A stretch of DNA of 64,000 nt from JALYOC01 sp036675345 (GTDB lineage: Bacteria > Myxococcota > Myxococcia > Myxococcales > Myxococcaceae). A program made the position numbers and the translations under genes. Below are positions 60,132 through 64,000 of the stretch, piece after piece (the first letter of the stretch is position 1; every line of letters begins with the position of its first letter). The notes beneath the pieces are model-generated. The model was not told where the DNA came from and did no database searches. It was given only the letters and a program-made list of their open reading frames with translations. The stretch is from positions 1 to 64,000 of the forward strand of contig JAKFFE010000046.1 of assembly GCA_036675345.1 (NCBI GenBank), given 5' to 3'.

Positions 60132-62372
60132 ATGGAAGCGACCCCAGTCCAGGTCTTCGTCCGCAACGACAAGGGCAAAGTGTGGGGGCCTCTCGAGCTG
60201 CCCACCATCGAGCTGTTGATCGACAACGGGTTGATCGAAGGACGACTGCAGGTCTCCCAGGATGGCGTGAACTTCGCCTTCCCCGGACGGTTCCCGGGGA
60301 TCCGTGACCACTTCCCGCGCGAGCTGTGGGGAGAGAACCCGGTCGGCAACCCTCCCACGGCCCGCCCGGCGGGGCCGGCCATCGTCCTGGGCAGTGCTCC
60401 TTCCGCTGAGGCAGCTCGGCCCCCGGCACCGGGGGTGATCTCCGCGGGGCCCGGCGCCCGCGCCGCCGCAGCCGCCCGCGCGGGTCCTCGGACTACCGGC
60501 GGCCACCCTTCCCAGGGCGTGGCCCCGGTGGTGCTCCCCACCGGGCCAGGGGTGATCGCTCCTCCCTCGCAGGGCGTGGCCCCGGTGGTGTTGCCCACCG
60601 GACCGGGGGTGATCGCTCCTCCCTCGCAGGGCGTGGCCCCGGTGGTGTTACCCACCGGACCGGGGGCGATCGCTCCTCCCTCGCGCGGCGTGGCGCCGGG
60701 TGTGAACGCTCCTCCGCGCCCCTCCGCTTCGGGCGCGGACGTACTGCCTGCCTCCGGAGATCTGGCCGCGTTCTCGCCCCTGCGGCTGTACTACCTGGCC
60801 GCGGCCGGAGAGCACTCGGCGGCCGTCACCTTCCGGCTGGCGGACCGGGAGATCCTGGTCCACTTCCGCAAGGGCAACCCGGACTTCATCGACTCCAACC
60901 ATCCGGAGGACTCGCTGCAGGCCTTCCTGCTCAAGCAGGGCCTGGCCACCCCGGAGCAGATTGCCCAGGCGGACTCGAACCTGGACCGCTTCGGAGGGGA
61001 GCTGATCGGCGCGCTGTTCGGGCTGGGGCTGCTCAATGCCGGCTCTACCTTCGGCCAGCTCGCCCAGCGCGCGCAGGGACTGTTGCAGAAGGTGATCGGC
61101 GCGGCGGCCGGAACCTTCGCGGTGGAGGAGCGGGAGCTGGCGCCCCACAAGGTGATGCCACTGGGGAACAAGTGGGCCGCGCTCACCGACACCGTCCGCC
61201 GGATCGGCGCCGCCGACCTCCGCAAGCGCCTGCAACCGGTATTGGACCTGCCGATCATGAAGTCCGGCGGCAAGGTCGCCCCCTCCGAGCTGCGGCTGAC
61301 CCCGCAGGAGACCCGCGCCCTCTCCTATATCGACGGGGTGCGCTCGCTGGCCCAGATGGGCCAGGACATGCCGCAGGAGTTCGACCACCTGCTGCGGCTG
61401 GCGTTCCTGCTGCGGGAGATGGAGATGGTCTCCTTTGCCGCCGTGCCCGCTCCCCGGCGCCCGACCGCGGAGGTGGCGGCAGTCACTCCTGCGGCCACGC
61501 CCACCCCGCCCCCCGGCGTGGCCCCCCCCGTCGCCGCCGCGGCCCGGCCGGCTGCGGCTCCTGCCCGTCCGGCAGCTCCTTCGCGTCCTGCTCCGGCCCC
61601 GGCCCCGGCCCGACCTCCCGCCTCCGCCCCGGCCCGGCCGGTGGCACCGGTTGCCGCTCCGAAGCCGGAGGCCGCCAAGCCGGTGTCCCCCGAGGAGGAG
61701 ATCAAGGAGCTGAACGCCCGGGTCGCCAAGCTGAAGGACCAGAACCTGTTCCAGGTGCTGGGCCTGGAGCAGAACGCCGACTCCGCGGCGGTGAAGATGG
61801 CCTACTTCAAGCTGGCGCGGATCTTCCATCCGGACACCGTGACCCAGGACGCCCCGCCGGAGATCGGCCGGTTGAAAGGCGAGGTCTTCGCCGCGGTGGG
61901 GGACGCCTACCGTCGACTGGGCGAGGACAAGAGCCGCGCCGAGTACCTGGAGGAGCTCAAGCACGGGGGCGGGGAGCAGATCGACATCCAGCAGATCCTG
62001 ATGGCGGAGGAGTACTTCCAGAAGGGCTGCATCCTGGTGAAGGCCAAGAAGTTCCCCGAAGCGGTGAAGATGCTGGACGACGCCATCAAGGCGAACGACA
62101 AGGAGGGGGAGTTCTACGCGTGGAGGGGTTACGCGAAGTACTTCGCCGCGGTGGACAAGGGCGCGGCCAGGACCGAGATCTGGAAGGACTTCAACACCGC
62201 CCTGAAGATGAACGAGCGGGTCGGCTCGCTTCACTACTTCATGGGACACATCGCCAAGCTGAGCGGGGACAACACCGGCGCGCTCAAGCACTTCAAGAAG
62301 GCGATTGAATATCAGCCCGATCACACCGACGCGTTGCGAGAGCTGCGGATGATGGGCACCGGGAAAAGGTAG
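60132..62372 (+). CDS. GYF-like, DUF4388-like, J-domain and TPR protein
   Basis: 746 residues. An N-terminal about 65-residue GYF_2-like domain ('VFVRNDKGKVWGPLELPTI') is followed by a proline-rich stretch with three 19-residue repeats (about 127-183). A DUF4388/PATAN-like domain (about 210-330, 'SPLRLYYLAAAGEHSAAVTF') comes next, then a Pro/Ala linker, a J domain with the H566-P-D568 triad ('KLARIFHPDTVTQDAP') and C-terminal TPR-like helices. The J domain should activate a DnaK-type chaperone. DUF4388 regions often sit in response-regulator-linked proteins of Myxococcota. Follows the giant coiled-coil gene, precedes the RNA-binding gene by 9 nt. Confidence 0.82.
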   Translation: MEATPVQVFVRNDKGKVWGPLELPTIELLIDNGLIEGRLQVSQDGVNFAFPGRFPGIRDHFPRELWGENPVGNPPTARPAGPAIVLGSAPSAEAARPPAPGVISAGPGARAAAAARAGPRTTGGHPSQGVAPVVLPTGPGVIAPPSQGVAPVVLPTGPGVIAPPSQGVAPVVLPTGPGAIAPPSRGVAPGVNAPPRPSASGADVLPASGDLAAFSPLRLYYLAAAGEHSAAVTFRLADREILVHFRKGNPDFIDSNHPEDSLQAFLLKQGLATPEQIAQADSNLDRFGGELIGALFGLGLLNAGSTFGQLAQRAQGLLQKVIGAAAGTFAVEERELAPHKVMPLGNKWAALTDTVRRIGAADLRKRLQPVLDLPIMKSGGKVAPSELRLTPQETRALSYIDGVRSLAQMGQDMPQEFDHLLRLAFLLREMEMVSFAAVPAPRRPTAEVAAVTPAATPTPPPGVAPPVAAAARPAAAPARPAAPSRPAPAPAPARPPASAPARPVAPVAAPKPEAAKPVSPEEEIKELNARVAKLKDQNLFQVLGLEQNADSAAVKMAYFKLARIFHPDTVTQDAPPEIGRLKGEVFAAVGDAYRRLGEDKSRAEYLEELKHGGGEQIDIQQILMAEEYFQKGCILVKAKKFPEAVKMLDDAIKANDKEGEFYAWRGYAKYFAAVDKGAARTEIWKDFNTALKMNERVGSLHYFMGHIAKLSGDNTGALKHFKKAIEYQPDHTDALRELRMMGTGKR
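60510..60716 (+). repeat. 57-bp tandem coding repeat
   Basis: Three near-identical 57-bp units (60510-60566, 60567-60623, 60624-60680) and a partial fourth encode the 19-residue unit S-Q-G-V-A-P-V-V-L-P-T-G-P-G-V-I-A-P-P. The near-perfect DNA identity points to recent expansion. Confidence 0.9.
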
Positions 62373-62381
62373 GAGGCAGGC

Positions 62382-62849
62382 GTGGCACTGAAGGGCAAGG
62401 ATCGTCGTGAGCTGCGGGGAATGGGACATCACCTCTCCCCGGTGGTGCAGATCGGGCAGAACGGGGTGACCGAGGGGGTGATCGGCGCCACCCGGCAGGC
62501 GCTGGAGGACCATGAGCTGATCAAGGTGAAGATCGGCGACGGGCCGGAGGGCCGCCACGAGGCGGCCGAACACCTCGCCCGGGAGACCAAGTCGGAGGTC
62601 GCCCAGGTGCTGGGCAAGACCGTGCTGCTGTTCAAGAAGCGGGCGAAGGACTCCAAGTTCGACAAGCTGGGCAAGAAGCCCGCCGCCAAGCCGGAGACCG
62701 GGAAGAAGAAGTCCGGCGCGAAGGCAGCACCGGTGGATGCCGACGCGGATGACGCCGACGCGGATGACGCCGAAGACGACGCCGACTCGGACGGGGACGA
62801 CGGCGAGGCCGACGAAGAAGCGGACGAAGAGGCGGACGACGAGGAGTAG
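62382..62849 (+). CDS. YhbY-family (CRM domain) RNA-binding protein with acidic tail
   Basis: 155 residues from GTG with GGAGG 5 nt upstream. Residues 1-90 form a CRM/YhbY domain: 'LKGKDRRELRGMGHHLSPVVQIGQ', then 'ELIKVKIGD' and 'LGKTVLLFKK'. These proteins bind rRNA and pre-50S particles. The tail is Lys-rich then a run of Asp/Glu/Ala (about 120-155), a charge switch that could bind basic partners. Starts 9 nt after the J-domain gene, so it is coexpressed. Confidence 0.9.
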   Translation: MALKGKDRRELRGMGHHLSPVVQIGQNGVTEGVIGATRQALEDHELIKVKIGDGPEGRHEAAEHLARETKSEVAQVLGKTVLLFKKRAKDSKFDKLGKKPAAKPETGKKKSGAKAAPVDADADDADADDAEDDADSDGDDGEADEEADEEADDEE

Positions 62850-62936
62850 GGCTCAACCAGGGGGGGACCACCCGTCCTTGGCGGGTGCTGCGCGGCCTCT
62901 CGGACAAGGTGGACGGGCTGCCCGCGCACCCGTCGT

Positions 62937-64000
62937 TTATCTGGGGCCCTGGAGCTCCGAGGCGGCCAGTCGGGTCGCCTCGCTCAGCCGCGCGGCCAGC
63001 TCCGGACCGAAGTACTGGCGCCGGCTCTCGCCCTGCTGCTCGGCGACGAGCTCCGGCGCCTCCACATAGCCAACGTAGTCGTTGACCAGTGACACCACCC
63101 GCGCCCGGGTCTCCAGCTCGAAGGCGCCGGCGGACGCAGTGGTCACCTCCCCGGGGACCGCGGCCAGGCGCAGCGCGCCCAGTTGCAACATCGACAGCTC
63201 CACGGCTCGCGGCGCGGAGGCGCACAGGAAGTTCTCCCCGGCGCGCCGCACCCCGGAGGGCACCAGCCGGGAGGCGTCGGGACGGGGAAGGCTGGCGCGG
63301 ACCCGGGTAAAGGCCAAGCGGGGTTCCAGGGCCGAGAGCGCCATCCCTCCCAGGCGCTGGGAGACCTGCTGGGCATAGCGCTCCGGTTCGGCCTCTCCGG
63401 CGGTGCTGGAGTTGCCCACCGCGCCCATCAACACCAGGGCCACCCCTCCCTGGGCCTCCAGCTGCTGGCTGAGCCACCCCGGGTAGTCCGGAGAGAGCGC
63501 CCCACCATCGCGGGGCTCCATCGTCGCGTGGGCGGACATCACCACCACCTCGCCCACCGGCCGCTCGGGGCCCAGGATCCGCAGCCGGGTGAGGCGGCGA
63601 TCCGGCTCCATCGACTGGACCCGGCTTCTGACCAGCGGCCCCAACTCGCCGCCTCCCAGCTCCAGCCGCGCTGGCACCCGGGACTCCAGCGCCACGCGCA
63701 GCGCGGCCAGCGCCGCATCGACCACCGACTGCTGGACCTCCGGAAGGAAGCGTCCCGTCCCGGCCAACTGGATGAGCAGCCGCTGATCGAAGGCGCCCAT
63801 CGCGCTGTGCGAGTGGGTGGCGGCGACCCACAGCTCATCGATCTCCAGCGAGGCGGCCTGCTGGCGGATCTCCTCGGCGAGCGGACCGGAGACCAACAGC
63901 AGCTCCAGCGACACCAGCGCGATCCGCAGCGGGCCCTGCTCCAGGATCAGCGCGCGGGCGTGGAGCGGAAGTTCGGTGGCGGAGACGGTGGGCCGGGGAG
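62937..64000 (-). CDS. neutral/alkaline ceramidase-like protein, partial at window edge
   Basis: Open on the minus strand through the window end, so the N-terminus is outside; about 354 residues are seen. 'WVAATHSHSAMGAF' matches the ceramidase/N-terminal zinc-site T-H-S-H pattern of the neutral/alkaline non-lysosomal ceramidase family (PF04734), with 'VVVMSAHATMEPRDGG' and 'GAVGNSSTAGEAEPERYAQ' downstream. Such enzymes hydrolyse N-acyl bonds of ceramides and related lipids. No signal peptide can be judged. A GTG at 63914 is internal. Confidence 0.75.
   Translation of the reverse strand, partial: PRPTVSATELPLHARALILEQGPLRIALVSLELLLVSGPLAEEIRQQAASLEIDELWVAATHSHSAMGAFDQRLLIQLAGTGRFLPEVQQSVVDAALAALRVALESRVPARLELGGGELGPLVRSRVQSMEPDRRLTRLRILGPERPVGEVVVMSAHATMEPRDGGALSPDYPGWLSQQLEAQGGVALVLMGAVGNSSTAGEAEPERYAQQVSQRLGGMALSALEPRLAFTRVRASLPRPDASRLVPSGVRRAGENFLCASAPRAVELSMLQLGALRLAAVPGEVTTASAGAFELETRARVVSLVNDYVGYVEAPELVAEQQGESRRQYFGPELAARLSEATRLAASELQGPR

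Noticed and set aside
62869..62887. Hairpin after the YhbY-like gene as a terminator
   Set aside because: The 6-bp stem (CACCCG with CGGGTG) has no T tract and is too short for a confident call.

Overview
The window is GC-rich throughout, with strong third-position GC that also creates very long shadow reading frames. The gene set points to a member of the Myxococcota, probably near the Myxococcaceae/Cystobacterineae. Evidence includes many lipoproteins with Cys-rich or Asp/Gly-rich linkers, large coiled-coil proteins, HEAT and DUF4388-type architectures, a receptorless Ser/Thr kinase with N-terminal membrane helices, a double-CXXCG (SitI6-like) immunity-type protein and propionyl-CoA/methylmalonyl-CoA genes. 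I see no rRNA, tRNA, CRISPR array, IS element or phage gene. The organism assignment is inference from gene content.

Layout. 0.3-6.4 kb: a HEAT-repeat protein, a LysM/Cys-hydrolase protein without a signal peptide, and a leftward operon of coiled-coil protein, hemW and a TPR membrane protein. 6.5-12.4 kb: M16 peptidase, AI-2E-type permease, prmA-rsmE and a GlsB-like membrane protein closed by a strong terminator. 12.5-19.7 kb: a zinc-ribbon/proline-repeat/RDD membrane protein, a MshEN-GAF-like-HEAT protein, and an NtrB/NtrC-type two-component pair. 19.7-25.6 kb: an unknown beta-rich protein, a secreted unknown protein, a carboxyltransferase beta subunit with a small partner, and a YcaC-like hydrolase. 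25.7-38.8 kb (accessory in character): acyl-CoA synthetase, GH31-like lipoprotein, lipoprotein with a pilin-like C-terminus, SitI6-like protein, YkgJ-like cysteine-cluster protein, GNAT/FemAB-like acyltransferase, large M19 dipeptidase-like protein, Ig-like lipoprotein and a CsgG/TolB-like protein. 38.8-42.7 kb: a lipoprotein, membrane Ser/Thr kinase, L,D-transpeptidase and a RelE-like orphan. 42.9-46.6 kb: biotin carboxylase, biotin carrier and methylmalonyl-CoA mutase. 46.7-55.6 kb: envelope genes, including a three-gene, 4-bp-overlap operon (HEFGH metalloprotease lipoprotein plus two barrel-like proteins), an M3 oligopeptidase lipoprotein, a rhomboid protease, an SRPBCC protein and an EEP-family lipoprotein. 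55.7-64 kb: a PD40 lipoprotein, an unknown protein, a giant coiled-coil protein, a GYF-DUF4388-J-TPR protein, a YhbY-type RNA-binding protein and a ceramidase-like protein cut by the window end.

How the genes work together. The carboxyltransferase (22.8 kb) plus the biotin carboxylase, biotin carrier and mutase (42.9-46.6 kb) make a plausible propionyl-CoA to succinyl-CoA route; the epimerase and the B12-binding subunit are not in the window. The region is unusually dense in envelope proteases (M16, M3, M19, rhomboid, HEFGH lipoprotein) and lipoproteins (nine by lipobox). A recurring signature is a TAnnnT-like -10 box 6-12 nt upstream of the start codon with little or no Shine-Dalgarno, which suggests widespread leaderless transcription and helped choose several starts.
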